A stretch of DNA of 64,000 nt from Streptomyces sp. 840.1 (GCF_003751445.1 NZ_RJUU01000002.1:806001-870000), one strand, 5' to 3'. Shown: positions 42,109-51,675, counted from the first letter of the stretch. Numbers and translations are program-made. Notes: generated by a model not told the origin, from the sequence alone.

Positions 42109-44244
42109 ATGAGTCTGAGAGCATTCCGTGCGACGCGCACCGGTACCGGGCGTACTTCGGCGAGACGATGGGCCGCGACAGGGCTCGGTGTGCTCGCCAT
42201 GGCGGCCGCCGGGCTGGGTCTGCCGGGACAGCCGGCCGCCGCTCAGCCCGTAGGCGTACCGCTGGTCGACGAGACGTTCACCGGAGCCGGTGCGCAGGCG
42301 GGGTTCGAGGCGTTCGGCCCCGCGTGCCTGACCGGGGCGCCGCAGTCCCCGGCCACCGGCCCCGGGACGCATCCGCTCGCGGGATGCCCCGCCGGTGCGA
42401 CCGGTCCGGTGCCACCGGACAACGCGGCACCGAAGGGCTACCTGCGCCTGACCGACGCGTCGAACGACCAGTCGGCGGCGGTGCTCTACAACCACGCGCT
42501 GCCTGCCAACCAGGGGCTGGTCACCAGCTTCGACCAGTGGCAGTACGGCGGAACGACCAGCCCTCCCGCCGACGGCATCTCCTTCTTCCTCATCGACGGA
42601 GCGGCGTCACTGACCTCGCCGGGAGCCTTCGGCGGCAGCCTCGGATACGCACAGAAGCTCCCCGACGACGACCCGGGCCGGACGTTCCTGCCGGGTGTGG
42701 ACCGGGGGTACCTCGGGGTCGGTCTGGACGTTCTCGGCAACTACTTCGGGGACTGGGAGCACCGGGGCAACGGCTGCGCCACCCGGTCACCGGCCGGCAC
42801 CTCCTTCCGCGTCCCCGCACCGGGGCAGAACATGGTGACGCTGCGGGGGCCGGGGGACGGCACGGAGGGCTACTGCTTCCTCGACGCCACCACCAGCAAC
42901 CACTCGACGACGGGGCCCTGGCCCTCCACCCTGCCGGGGCAGCTGCACGGACCCACGGTCTCGATCCCGCCCGGCTCCACCCCGGAGGAGGCGGAGGCGC
43001 TGCTGGAGCCGTCGCGCCGCACCGTGACCGTGGAGATCTCCCCGGCCCCCGATCCGGTGATCATGGTGGCGGTCGATTTCCATGACGGCAACGGCAGCAG
43101 GCAGGTGCTGTCGGCTCCGGCGCCCCAGCCCGTGCCGGACACCTACAAGTTCGGGTTCGCCGCGTCGACCGGCCTCTTCACCGACGTCCACCTGCTCCGT
43201 AACCTCACCGTTCACCCGGCGGCCGCGCTGCCCCAGCTGAACCTGGTCAAGCAGGTGTCCCAGGAGCCGCCGCTAGCCCTCCCGCTGACCCCGGGCGCAA
43301 GGGTCCCGTACGAGTACGTGGCCACCAACAGCGGGAACGTCCCGCTGACCGACGTGAACGTGACCGACGACCGGGTCACGGACATCAGCTGCCCCCGGAC
43401 CACGCTCGGTGTGGGCGAGACGATGACCTGTACCGGTACGTACACCGTCACCGACGCCGACGGCACGGCCGGTTCCGTCACGAACACCGCCACCGCACAG
43501 GGCAAGGACGGTGGGACCCCGGTCGTGTCACCACCCGACGACGTCACCCTGCCTGTTCGCTCCGGTCCCGGCCTGAGGCTGGAGAAGTCGGCCGACGACA
43601 CCCGCGAGTACCGGGCTGGCGACGAGGTCACCTACACCTACACCGTCACCAACACCGGACCCGAGCAGCTCACCGGCATCGCTGTCACCGACGACCGGGT
43701 GAGCGCCGTGACGTGCGGTACGACGACACTTGCCCCGGCGGGCCAGGAGGGTGACAGCACTACCTGCACCGGCACGTACACCGTCACGGACGAGGACGCG
43801 GCCCAGGGTTCCGTCACCAACACCGCCACCGCGCGGGGCCGGGCCGGCGAGGCCGAAGTCACCTCGCCGCCCGACAACGTCACCCTCCCGGTCAAGGGCG
43901 AGGAACCGTGTCACGGCAAGGGCTGTCACCGGCCGCCCCCGTGCCACGACGGCAAGGGCTGTCACAGGCCGCCCCCCTGCCACGACGGCAGGGGCTGTCA
44001 CCGGCCGCCCCCGTGCCACGAGGGCAAGGGCTGTCACCGGCCCACCCCCACCCCGACGCACTCCCCAAGCCCCGCGCCGCACCCCGGGCCGGGTCACGAC
44101 GGCCCCCAGCACGGTGGCGGTCACCTCGCCGACACCGGGGCGGGGACGACGCTGCTGGCCGGAGGTGCCGGGCTGGCCGGTGCCGGTCTGCTGCTGAAGG
44201 CCGGGCTGGTGATGCGCTCCCGTCGCACCAGGAACCGGGTGTGA
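42109..44244 (+). CDS. Sortase-anchored surface protein with lectin-like domain, DUF11-like repeats and Cys-His repeats
   Basis: 711 residues from ATG 42109. A signal peptide ends near residue 46 (LAMAAAGLGLPGQPAAA). Residues ~50-360 resemble an L-type (legume-lectin-like) beta-sandwich: DGISFFLIDGA, GYLGVGLDVLGNYFGDWE. Two ~110-residue Ig-like repeats follow (LNLVKQVSQ... and LRLEKSADDT..., each with YTVTDxD and SVTNTATA blocks). Next come four repeats of PCHxGKGCHRPP (coded by 43906-44046), a proline spacer, and the sorting signal LADTG, a hydrophobic helix and RSRRTRNR. LAxTG is the sequence used by streptomycete class E sortases, so the protein is wall-anchored. Sugar binding or adhesion is inferred; the Cys-His repeats could bind metal or form disulfides. 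Confidence 0.8.
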   Translation: MSLRAFRATRTGTGRTSARRWAATGLGVLAMAAAGLGLPGQPAAAQPVGVPLVDETFTGAGAQAGFEAFGPACLTGAPQSPATGPGTHPLAGCPAGATGPVPPDNAAPKGYLRLTDASNDQSAAVLYNHALPANQGLVTSFDQWQYGGTTSPPADGISFFLIDGAASLTSPGAFGGSLGYAQKLPDDDPGRTFLPGVDRGYLGVGLDVLGNYFGDWEHRGNGCATRSPAGTSFRVPAPGQNMVTLRGPGDGTEGYCFLDATTSNHSTTGPWPSTLPGQLHGPTVSIPPGSTPEEAEALLEPSRRTVTVEISPAPDPVIMVAVDFHDGNGSRQVLSAPAPQPVPDTYKFGFAASTGLFTDVHLLRNLTVHPAAALPQLNLVKQVSQEPPLALPLTPGARVPYEYVATNSGNVPLTDVNVTDDRVTDISCPRTTLGVGETMTCTGTYTVTDADGTAGSVTNTATAQGKDGGTPVVSPPDDVTLPVRSGPGLRLEKSADDTREYRAGDEVTYTYTVTNTGPEQLTGIAVTDDRVSAVTCGTTTLAPAGQEGDSTTCTGTYTVTDEDAAQGSVTNTATARGRAGEAEVTSPPDNVTLPVKGEEPCHGKGCHRPPPCHDGKGCHRPPPCHDGRGCHRPPPCHEGKGCHRPTPTPTHSPSPAPHPGPGHDGPQHGGGHLADTGAGTTLLAGGAGLAGAGLLLKAGLVMRSRRTRNRV
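43906..44046 (+). repeat. Four 33-36-bp in-frame repeats coding PCHxGKGCHRPP
   Basis: Units are 11, 12, 12 and 12 codons. Each has two Cys and two His, eight of each in total, directly before the sortase signal. Recently expanded repeats are likely because the DNA copies differ by few bases. Confidence 0.85.
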
Positions 44245-44372
44245 AGCAGCTCTGAGCTCCCCTTTCGTCCCCCCGCTTTGCTCCGACGGGCCACCGTGCG
44301 ACTAGTTTGTAGCAGCACAGGTACGCGGGCCCGTGGTGGCAGAGGTGCACGGGGGACGGGAGGTCGGGAAGA

Positions 44373-46616
44373 GTGTCGCTTCGCGGAGGAGATCCAGCCG
44401 AGATCGGTGGTTATCCGCTGGAGGCGCGGCTCGGCTCGGGTGGCATGGGCACGGTCTTTCTCGGCCGTACCAGTTCGGGGCGGCCTGTCGCGATCAAGCT
44501 GATCCACCAGCAGTACGCCGGGGACGAGGAGTTCCGTATCCGGTTCCGGCAGGAGGTCGCGGCGGCCCGGCGGGTGAGCGGCGCGTTCACGGCCGCCGTG
44601 GTCGACGCCGCCCCCGAGGCCGAGCAGCCGTGGATGGCGACGACCTACATCGAGGGCGACACGCTCGCCCAGCACATCGCGAAGAAGGGCCCGCTGGACG
44701 GCGCGGAGCTGAGGCGGCTCGCCATCGGGCTGGCGGAGGCGCTGCGCGACATCCACCGGGTGGGCGTCGTGCACCGTGACCTGAAGCCCTCGAACGTCGT
44801 GCTCTCGCCCGAGGGGCCGCGCGTCATCGACTTCGGCATCTCGCGCGCCGCGGACCAGCAGACGCTGACGATGACGGGGCGGGTCATCGGGACACCGCCC
44901 TTCATGTCGCCGGAACAGCTCCAGGCGCCGCGCGGGGTCGGGCCGCGCTCCGACGTCTTCTCGCTGGGGACGCTGCTGGTGTACTCGGCGACGGGCCACG
45001 GGCCCTTCGACGCGGACAGCCCCTACATGACGGCGTATCAGGTGGTGCACGAGGAGCCCTCGCTGGGCGCCGTGCCCACGGCTCTGCGCGCGGTCGTCGA
45101 GTCGTGCCTGGGCAAGGAGCCCGAAGGGCGCCCCTCGGCCGACGAACTCCTGGTGCTGCTGCGGGACCTGCCGCCCGACCTCGGCGGGACCGAGGCGGCC
45201 GGGGCAGGGACGGGCCGCACCCGCGACATGATCACCCAGCACCACCTCGCGACGCGTGACACCCCAGCGCCGTCCGGCCCGGACGCCGGTCCGGCCGGTC
45301 CCGGCACGGGGAGCACGGGCGGACCCGTCGGCCGCCGGCTGCGCCGTCGCTGGCGGCCCGTGCTCGCGGCCGCTGTCGCGGTCGCGGCGATCGGCGGCGG
45401 AGCCGCCGCACTGAACGCGGGCGGCCTCGGCACGGACGGCGACGACGACCGGGGCAACACCGTCGCGGCGCCCGGTGCCGCGCTTCCGGCCGGCTTCCGG
45501 CCGTGGCGAGAGACCGTGCCCGGCGGCCAGGAGGACATCCCCGACGAACTGCGTTGCGTGGCGCACGGCGACGCGCTGTTCTGCGGGGGCGGCGGCGTCG
45601 TCGCGACCCGAATCAGGGCCCTGGACGGTTCGCGCGTGTGGACGGCGAAGAGTCCGGGCGTCCCCGTCCAGGGCATGCACCTGGTGGGCGCCACCGACGA
45701 CACGGTGCTCGGCTACCGTTTCGCCGCCCAGGACGCCCCGCAGGGCCCGCCCAGCGAAGTGGTGGCCCTCGACGCGGACAGCGGACGCGAGCTGTGGTCC
45801 GTTCCCTCGGGCGCCCAGTCCACGGCCGTCACGGGCCGCACCGAGGACGCCGTCGTGGCCGGTTCCGCCGTCGTGACGGTCGACGCCTCCAACTCCCGCT
45901 TCGAGGCCAGGGACGCGCACAGCGGTGATCTCACCTGGACGACGCCGTTCCCCGCGGGCAAGCAGTGTGCTCCGGTCACGGTGGGCCCGCGGCTCATGGC
46001 GATGTGCGCGGGGAACGCGGAGGTGGATGACCTGGACGTACGCCATCCCACCCTCTACACCGTCGACGATGCCTCGGGGGCGCTGGGCAGGCCCATCGCG
46101 GTCAACGGCCCCGTCGTCGCGGCGGGCGTCGCCCACGGCCGGCTCGTACTGCTCAGGCAGCACAAGGAGGGAACGGAGCTGACCGGCTACGACGGCGTCG
46201 CAGTGGTCGACCCGGTCTCCCGCAAGGCCACGTACTCCTCACTGGACAGGACGTACGACGGCACGCTCGGCATGGCCGGCGGCACCGTCTACCTGAGCGG
46301 GCAGACCGGTCTCGTCACCGCGTTCGATCCCGCCACCGGACGGAAGAAGTGGTCGCGGCAGACGAACGTGGAAGGCGCGTCGGGCCCCGTCGCGGGAGAC
46401 GACGCGCTGTACTTCAGCTCGGCCACCGGCCGGGTGGTCGCGCTGGCGCCGTCCGACGGCAGGACCCTGTGGTCGACGGACCCGCAGGCCGACGGGCTGA
46501 CGGGCGAGCAGGGCGCCAGTCCGAGGGTGACCGTCGCGGGGCGGGCCCTGATCGTGGCCGCGGACAAGAACACCCTCTTCGCCTTCGACGCCCGCAATCC
46601 GCCGAAGCCGGGCTGA
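44373..46616 (+). CDS. Membrane Ser/Thr protein kinase with extracellular PQQ-like propeller
   Basis: 747 residues from GTG 44373. The N-terminal Hanks-type kinase (~10-270) is complete: GSGGMGTVFLG loop, Lys in VAIKLI, HRDLKPSNVVL, DFGISRA, and GTPPFMSPEQ. A Pro-rich juxtamembrane linker and one transmembrane helix (RPVLAAAVAVAAIGGGAAAL, ~329-350) follow. The outer part (~395-747) has repeats such as RVWTAKSPG, GRELWSVPSG, GRKKWSRQT and GRTLWSTDP, the blades of a PQQ/YVTN-like propeller. Such kinases are common in Streptomyces and sense the outside or wall state. The SpoIIE-type phosphatase gene next to it may balance its activity (inference). Confidence 0.88.
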   Translation: MSLRGGDPAEIGGYPLEARLGSGGMGTVFLGRTSSGRPVAIKLIHQQYAGDEEFRIRFRQEVAAARRVSGAFTAAVVDAAPEAEQPWMATTYIEGDTLAQHIAKKGPLDGAELRRLAIGLAEALRDIHRVGVVHRDLKPSNVVLSPEGPRVIDFGISRAADQQTLTMTGRVIGTPPFMSPEQLQAPRGVGPRSDVFSLGTLLVYSATGHGPFDADSPYMTAYQVVHEEPSLGAVPTALRAVVESCLGKEPEGRPSADELLVLLRDLPPDLGGTEAAGAGTGRTRDMITQHHLATRDTPAPSGPDAGPAGPGTGSTGGPVGRRLRRRWRPVLAAAVAVAAIGGGAAALNAGGLGTDGDDDRGNTVAAPGAALPAGFRPWRETVPGGQEDIPDELRCVAHGDALFCGGGGVVATRIRALDGSRVWTAKSPGVPVQGMHLVGATDDTVLGYRFAAQDAPQGPPSEVVALDADSGRELWSVPSGAQSTAVTGRTEDAVVAGSAVVTVDASNSRFEARDAHSGDLTWTTPFPAGKQCAPVTVGPRLMAMCAGNAEVDDLDVRHPTLYTVDDASGALGRPIAVNGPVVAAGVAHGRLVLLRQHKEGTELTGYDGVAVVDPVSRKATYSSLDRTYDGTLGMAGGTVYLSGQTGLVTAFDPATGRKKWSRQTNVEGASGPVAGDDALYFSSATGRVVALAPSDGRTLWSTDPQADGLTGEQGASPRVTVAGRALIVAADKNTLFAFDARNPPKPG

Positions 46617-46703
46617 CCCCGGCGGCTCACGTGTTCCTCCGCTCGCGCGGGGCCCTGTCCGCCCGCATAGTGGGCAATGGCTCAGCCGCTCCCGGGAGGA
46701 CAC

Positions 46704-47852
46704 ATGGACGACTGGACCCACGGCACCTGGGGCACGCCCGCCGATTCCTCCCGGTCCCGGAACGTCCGACGGCTGATCCGTGCGCTTCCGCTGCTGCTCG
46801 TCGTGATGGGGGTCGCGTTCGAGGCCAGCACACCGCACGCGCTCAAGGGGATTCCCTTCTTCGCCGCCGCCCCGCTGATCGCGGCACCACTCTTCACCCG
46901 GGCGGTCATCGTCCTATACGGCAGCCTCGGGCTGGTCGCCGTGGCCATGCTCTACGCGATCAAGGGGAGCGCGGGCGGGACCACCGGGGTCTGGGCGCTG
47001 GTCACCGAAGTGGCCACCCTGGTCTTCGTCACTCTGATAGCCGTCCTGCTGAACGGGGTCGTCCGCCGGGACCGGGAGCGCCTCGCCTCCGCCCGGGGCG
47101 TGGCCGAGGCGGCGCAGCGGGCCGTGCTCCCGACCCCCGGGCAACGGGTGGGCGGGCTGAGACTGGCTGCCCGCTACGAGGCCGCCCAGGAGGACGCGCT
47201 CATCGGCGGGGACCTCTACGCGGCCCTCTCCACGCCCCACGGCGTACGGCTCCTCATCGGCGACGTCCGGGGCAAGGGGCTGGGCGCCATCGAGACCGTC
47301 TCGGTGATCCTCGGAGCGTTCTGGGAGGCGGCGGACCGTGAGCCGTCCCTCTCCGGGGTGATGGACAGCCTGGAGCGCTCACTGGCACGTGAGGCGGCGC
47401 GCCGCACCGGCATCGACGACGCGGAGGGATTCACCACCTGCCTGCTCGTGGAGATCCCGGCCGGCAACGAGGAACTGCGGGTGCTGAACCGGGGCCACCC
47501 CGAGCCGCTTCTCCTGCGCGGGGACGGCGAGCCCGTCAGGCTGGCTCCCGGCGCCTTCGCGCTTCCCCTGGGCCTGGCCGACCTCGCCCCGGACCTGCCG
47601 GAGGCGGACGTCTACGCGTTCCCGCCGGGGTCCACGCTCCTGCTCTACACGGACGGGCTGTCGGAGGCCCGAGGCGCCGACGACGTGTTCTACGATCCGG
47701 CCGGCCGCCTCGGCGGCCGTACCTTCACGTCCCCGGACCACCTGCTCAACGCGGTCGTCGACGACGTACGTCAGTACACGGCCGGCATCCGCTCCGACGA
47801 CATGGCACTGCTGGCGGTGGGCCGGCCCGCACGACGCTCCTCGCAGGGGTAA
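46704..47852 (+). CDS. Membrane SpoIIE-type PP2C serine phosphatase
   Basis: 382 residues. Four hydrophobic helices (about 25-115) anchor the protein; then a short coiled region (RRDRERLASARGVAEAAQRA) and the SpoIIE/RsbU phosphatase domain: DALIGGDLYAA with the metal-binding Asp, LLIGDVRGKGLGAIE, LRVLNRGHPEPLLLR, LLLYTDGLSEARG and, at the end, SDDMALLAVG. It would dephosphorylate anti-sigma-factor antagonists. ATG 46704 is preferred to an ATG nine codons upstream because GGGAGGA (46694-46700) precedes it. Confidence 0.88.
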   Translation: MDDWTHGTWGTPADSSRSRNVRRLIRALPLLLVVMGVAFEASTPHALKGIPFFAAAPLIAAPLFTRAVIVLYGSLGLVAVAMLYAIKGSAGGTTGVWALVTEVATLVFVTLIAVLLNGVVRRDRERLASARGVAEAAQRAVLPTPGQRVGGLRLAARYEAAQEDALIGGDLYAALSTPHGVRLLIGDVRGKGLGAIETVSVILGAFWEAADREPSLSGVMDSLERSLAREAARRTGIDDAEGFTTCLLVEIPAGNEELRVLNRGHPEPLLLRGDGEPVRLAPGAFALPLGLADLAPDLPEADVYAFPPGSTLLLYTDGLSEARGADDVFYDPAGRLGGRTFTSPDHLLNAVVDDVRQYTAGIRSDDMALLAVGRPARRSSQG

Positions 47853-47883
47853 AGCGAGCGGGTGACCGTGATCGCGCGCGCGT

Positions 47884-47909
47884 CCGGGGGTGGCGCGGGC
47901 CACCCCCGG
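47884..47909. terminator. Bidirectional hairpin terminator, perfect 10-bp stem
   Basis: CCGGGGGTGG (47884-47893) pairs with CCACCCCCGG (47900-47909). It lies between the convergent phosphatase (ending 47852) and bL37 (ending 47923). Confidence 0.75.
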
Positions 47910-47922
47910 TGCACATGGGCGC

Positions 47923-48000
47923 TCAGGTCTGCGGACGGCTGCCGTGGTTCGCGTTGTTCTTGCGGCGGGCCTTCTTCTTGCGACGTCGCTTCGAGGACAT
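47923..48000 (-). CDS. Small ribosomal-subunit-interface protein bL37 (25 residues)
   Basis: The minus strand encodes MSSKRRRKKKARRKNN followed by ANHGSRPQT, a very basic 25-residue protein. It matches the pattern of bL37, the tiny actinobacterial large-subunit protein (basic N-terminus, ANHGxRP end). An AAGGAG Shine-Dalgarno 7-8 nt before the ATG supports translation. Genes this small are usually missed in annotation. It is monocistronic, with a terminator 14 bp after the stop. Confidence 0.8.
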   Translation of the reverse strand: MSSKRRRKKKARRKNNANHGSRPQT

Positions 48001-48148
48001 GGAAATCTCCTTGATCTGCCGTTCTGCCCAGTATCCAACGGAATGTTGCCTACTGCGATCGCTGTGCCCCTACCCACAGAAGCGGCGTCAAACATCCCTC
48101 GTCGGAGCTCTGCGGAAGCCCTCGGGGCCCGCTCACCGGGCCAGGAAA

Positions 48149-49330
48149 TCAGGGGAGGGGCGGCTGCCACTCGAACATGAGGATCGTCGCGTCGTCCCGC
48201 AGTCCCGTGCTGCCGGAGTCCAGGATCGCGTGGATGAGCCGGCGCAGCGTCTCCGGCGCCAGCTCGCCGGCGGCCATGGCCCGCACGACGTAGTCGACGA
48301 AGCGCTCCAGCCCGAATTCGGTGCCGTTGCGCATGCGGGACTCCGTGGCCCCGTCGGTGTACAGCAGCACGCGGTCCCCGGGCTCCAGGGAGATGCGGTG
48401 CACCTCGCGGGTGAAGGCGCTCAGCGTGGACACCAGGCCCATCGGCGGTTCCGCCTCGCGTTCCATCGCGCCCTCCACCAGGGTCTGCCCCCGGATCAGC
48501 AGCGGAGCGGGGTGCCCGCAGTTGATCCACCGCAGCAATCCGCCGGCCAGATCCAGCTGGAGCAGGACGCCGGTACAGAACTGGTCCGGCAGCCACGTCG
48601 CCAGTGCCGTGTCGACGCTCTCGACGAGCTGAGGCAGGTCGGCGCCGGTGCGGCGCGCGTTGCGGCACGTGGCGAGGGAGACGGCCGTGGCGAGTCCGGA
48701 CGCGAGATTGTGGCCCATGGAGTCGAGGATCGCGGCGTGCAGCGTCGTCTCGGTCAGCGCGTGGTCGAAAGCGTCCCCGCCGATCTCGTAGGCCGGCTCC
48801 AGCACCGCGGTCGAGACGACCGATGCCGTGCCGATGGTCCGAGGCGGCAGGAACGCCCGCAGCATCTCGGCCGGCAACTGCATGGGTTCGGTACGGGTGC
48901 GCCGCACGAAGCTGTCCTTGTACGAGCGCTTCGACGTGATCATCATGGCGAGCAGCGAGGCCAGCGTGCGGGCACGGCGCAGGGTGACCGGATCCAGGGC
49001 CGGGGAGTGCACGGCGACGACCCCGAGCCGTTCCGCCCCGTCCAGGAGGGGCAGCCAGGCGATCAGCTCTCCGGCGCCGGAGTCCTCGACCCGCAGGGAC
49101 TGCGTCCGGTAGGCCCAGCCCGCCAGGGAGCCGTCGATGGGGAGCTGCGAGGTGTTGAGCATCAGCGGGACCAGCAGCCGCTGCTGGATGTCGGAGAGAT
49201 AGACCACGGAGCGCCGCAGCCCCAGCGCCTCCGAGCAGCGCACCGCGGCCGTGGGCAGGTCGAGCGTCGAGTTGGCCGGATCGGCGAGGAACTCGCCCAG
49301 CAGGCCGTCAGCGGCCTCGGAGGACCACAC
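48149..49330 (-). CDS. SpoIIE-type PP2C phosphatase with N-terminal GAF-like sensor
   Basis: 393 residues from GTG 49330, which is preceded by AAGGGAG; a longer open frame upstream lacks homology. The N-terminal ~150 residues are a GAF-like sensory region (RRSVVYLSDIQQRLLVPLML, LIAWLPLLDGAERLGVVAVH). The phosphatase domain follows: EIGGDAFDHAL with metal Asp, AAILDSMGHNLASGL, LRWINCGHPAPLLIRG, DRVLLYTDGATESR and RDDATILMFEW. No membrane helix, so it is a soluble sensor, unlike the phosphatase at 46704. Both probably act in sigma-factor partner-switching; target unknown. Confidence 0.88.
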   Translation of the reverse strand: MWSSEAADGLLGEFLADPANSTLDLPTAAVRCSEALGLRRSVVYLSDIQQRLLVPLMLNTSQLPIDGSLAGWAYRTQSLRVEDSGAGELIAWLPLLDGAERLGVVAVHSPALDPVTLRRARTLASLLAMMITSKRSYKDSFVRRTRTEPMQLPAEMLRAFLPPRTIGTASVVSTAVLEPAYEIGGDAFDHALTETTLHAAILDSMGHNLASGLATAVSLATCRNARRTGADLPQLVESVDTALATWLPDQFCTGVLLQLDLAGGLLRWINCGHPAPLLIRGQTLVEGAMEREAEPPMGLVSTLSAFTREVHRISLEPGDRVLLYTDGATESRMRNGTEFGLERFVDYVVRAMAAGELAPETLRRLIHAILDSGSTGLRDDATILMFEWQPPLP

Positions 49331-49531
49331 GTCAGCTCCCTTCGCCGCGATCCGGACCGGCCTCGGGCACGCACACCCGGCGGCGCGCGCGATCCGCCGC
49401 GTGCACGAGTCTGGTGGGACATCCGGCGGGCCGCACATCCGGCGCCGCTGTTCGGAGCAGCGGGGAGACCGGAACCGGCGCGCCGCGGCCATCGATGACA
49501 CCCGCTGGCCCACCGGCCGTCCGAACAGCTC

Positions 49532-50590
49532 TCACGCCACCTGCCCCAGCGCCCCCACCTCCTGAACGCCCAGACCGGGCAGACCGGTTGTGCGCACGAT
49601 GCCGTCCTCGCCGCCGATGCCGGTCCATGGGTCGCGGGCGAGCAGCAGGTGCCCGTCGAGGTCGGTCCAGCGGGCCCGGCCGGCCAGGTGCACGGCCGGT
49701 GCGAGGCCGAGGGTGCTGGCGGTGAGGCAGCCCAGCATCAGCTCCGTGCCGCTGCCCGCGATCGTCTCCGCGATGCGCAGGGCGGCGAGCGCCCCGCCGC
49801 ACTTGGCGAGCTTGACGTTGACGCCCTGGACGCGTCCGGCCAGGCGGCGTACGTCCTCCAGGCCGACGGCGTCCTCGTCCGCGATGACCGGCAGCGGTGA
49901 GCGTTCGGCCAGGTCGCCCAGCGCCCGGGGGTCACCGGGCGCGACGGGCTGTTCGACGGCCTCGACGCCGAGGTCCGCGTACCGGGGCAGCAGCGCCTCG
50001 GCCTGCGCCGTGGTCCAGGCCCCGTTGGGGTCCAGCAGGATCCGGGCCAGGGGAGCGATGTCGCGGATGATGCGGACGCGCTCCACGTCGTCCTCCGGGT
50101 CGGTGCTGCCCGCCTTGACCTTGATGATCTCGAAGCCGCTCGCCGCGAGCCGGCGGGCCTGCGCCGCGGCGTCCGTGAGGGAGGTGATGCCGATGGTGCG
50201 GGCGGTGGCGGCGACCGGGTGGCCGCCGGCGCCGAGCAGGCGGTGGACGGGCCGCTCCGCCCGTTTGCCGACGAGGTCGAGCAGTGCCGCCTCGGCGGCG
50301 GCGGTGACAGCCGGGGGAGTGCCGGCCCCGGCCACCTCACCCGCCCACAGCGCCTCCAGGGCGCTCTCGGGGTCGCCGAAGCGGACGAGGCTCCTGCCGA
50401 CGGCGGCGACGAGGCGTTCCAGCGTCCTGGTGTCGAGCCGGTAGAAGGCGCTGGTGACGGCCTCGCCGTGGCCGGTGACGCCGTCGTGCTCGACGCTCAG
50501 CCACACGGCGTCACGGGCGGACATGGTGGCGCGGGAGATGCGCAGCGGCTCGGCCAGTTCGAGCCGCACGGTGCGCAGGCCGGTCTTCAC
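49532..50590 (-). CDS. Enolase-superfamily enzyme, dipeptide-epimerase-like
   Basis: 352 residues of the muconate-lactonizing subgroup. The general-base Lys pair and metal ligands are all visible: IKVKAG (KxK), LLDPNGAW, AVEQPV, VIADEDAV and NVKLAKCGG. DLDGHLLLARDP near the C-terminus is the DxD feature of L-Ala-D/L-Glu-type epimerases. It would invert one alpha carbon of a dipeptide. It is the last gene of a four-gene operon in which the first, an ATP-grasp ligase, could form that dipeptide. Start GTG overlaps the upstream stop (GTGA). A wall-recycling role is possible but the context favours biosynthesis. Confidence 0.8.
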   Translation of the reverse strand: MKTGLRTVRLELAEPLRISRATMSARDAVWLSVEHDGVTGHGEAVTSAFYRLDTRTLERLVAAVGRSLVRFGDPESALEALWAGEVAGAGTPPAVTAAAEAALLDLVGKRAERPVHRLLGAGGHPVAATARTIGITSLTDAAAQARRLAASGFEIIKVKAGSTDPEDDVERVRIIRDIAPLARILLDPNGAWTTAQAEALLPRYADLGVEAVEQPVAPGDPRALGDLAERSPLPVIADEDAVGLEDVRRLAGRVQGVNVKLAKCGGALAALRIAETIAGSGTELMLGCLTASTLGLAPAVHLAGRARWTDLDGHLLLARDPWTGIGGEDGIVRTTGLPGLGVQEVGALGQVA

Positions 50591-51675
50591 GGGTTCCCTT
50601 CCGGGTGGGGTGGTGCCTTCAGCGGGTCATGAACGCGGTCGCAGCGCATCCAGCCGGTGGTCTCGGCCGCGTGGGGGTGGGGGATCCGGACGGGGTGGGT
50701 GGCCGCCGCGGCGGGGTCGAGGCCGTGCGCCTCGGTGAAGTCGTCGTCGTAGACCGTGCCGAGGTAGCGGTGCGGGCCGTCGGGGAACACGGTGGCGACG
50801 ACCGCGCCGGGGCTGACGCGGGCGGCCCAGGCGGCGACGCGGGCGGCGGCCCCCGTGCTCCACCCGCCGCTGACGAAACTGCCGAGGGCCAGCCGGCGGC
50901 AGCTGTCCACGGCCTCGGCCGGGCCGACCCAGTGCACCTCGTCGAAGGCGCCGTAGGCGACGTTGCGCGGGTGGATGCTGCTGCCCAGACCGCGCATCAC
51001 CCTCGGCCGGGCGCGCCGGCCGAAGATGGCGGAGCCGGTCGCGTCCACCCCGATCAGCCGCAGCGCGGGCCAGCGCCGGCGCAGCGGTCCGATGATGCCG
51101 GCGCTGTGGCCCCCGGTGCCGACGCTGCACACCAGGACGTCCAGATGGTCGAGGCGGGCGATGAGCTCGGCGGCGAGAGAGGCGTAACCGGCCGTGTTGT
51201 CAGGGTTGTTGTACTGGTCCGGCCAGTACGCTCCGGGCAACAGGGCGGTGAGCTCCCGCACCCGGTCCAGTCGGGCCACCTGCCAGCCGCCCAGGGGCGC
51301 CGGACGGTCCACAAGCTCCAGTCGCACCCCGTGAGCTCGTAGCAACTGTCTTATCGAAGGCTCCAGTTCAGTGTCGCCGACCAGTACGACGGGATGGCCG
51401 AGGGCCTGTCCCGCGAAGGCGAGCCCGATACCGAGCGTGCCGGAGGTGGACTCCACCACGGTCGCGCCGGGCGGCAGTTCGCCGCGCGCCCGCGCTCCCA
51501 GCAGCATCGAGACGGCGGCCCGCGCCTTCATGCCGCCCGCCGCGAGCCCTTCGAGCTTGGCCCAGAAACCGGGGTGCGGGCCGGGCAGATCGGTGGTGAC
51601 GCGCACCAGGGGCGTCCCGCCGAGCAGCGTGAGCAGTTCCGGGCGAGCCGTGGGGCGCACTGCCGTCAGGGTCAT
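50587..51675 (-). CDS. PLP-dependent cysteine-synthase-family enzyme
   Basis: 362 residues of the beta-replacement (fold type II) PLP family. The PLP Lys is in LAAGGMKARAAVSM, the substrate loop is VVESTSGTLGIGLA and the phosphate-binding loop is SVGTGGHSAGII. The loop (STSGTLG instead of TSGNTG) and the GGMKAR region set it apart from housekeeping CysK/CysM, so a different nucleophile than sulfide is likely, as for SbnA, which makes a precursor of 2,3-diaminopropionate. A ~60-residue C-terminal extension (PPHPEGNP end) is unusual. ATGA overlap with the previous gene. Confidence 0.8.
   Translation of the reverse strand: MTLTAVRPTARPELLTLLGGTPLVRVTTDLPGPHPGFWAKLEGLAAGGMKARAAVSMLLGARARGELPPGATVVESTSGTLGIGLAFAGQALGHPVVLVGDTELEPSIRQLLRAHGVRLELVDRPAPLGGWQVARLDRVRELTALLPGAYWPDQYNNPDNTAGYASLAAELIARLDHLDVLVCSVGTGGHSAGIIGPLRRRWPALRLIGVDATGSAIFGRRARPRVMRGLGSSIHPRNVAYGAFDEVHWVGPAEAVDSCRRLALGSFVSGGWSTGAAARVAAWAARVSPGAVVATVFPDGPHRYLGTVYDDDFTEAHGLDPAAAATHPVRIPHPHAAETTGWMRCDRVHDPLKAPPHPEGNP

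Noticed and set aside
43906..44046. 36-bp repeats as a CRISPR array
   Set aside because: They are contiguous, in frame and code a Cys-His repeat of a surface protein.
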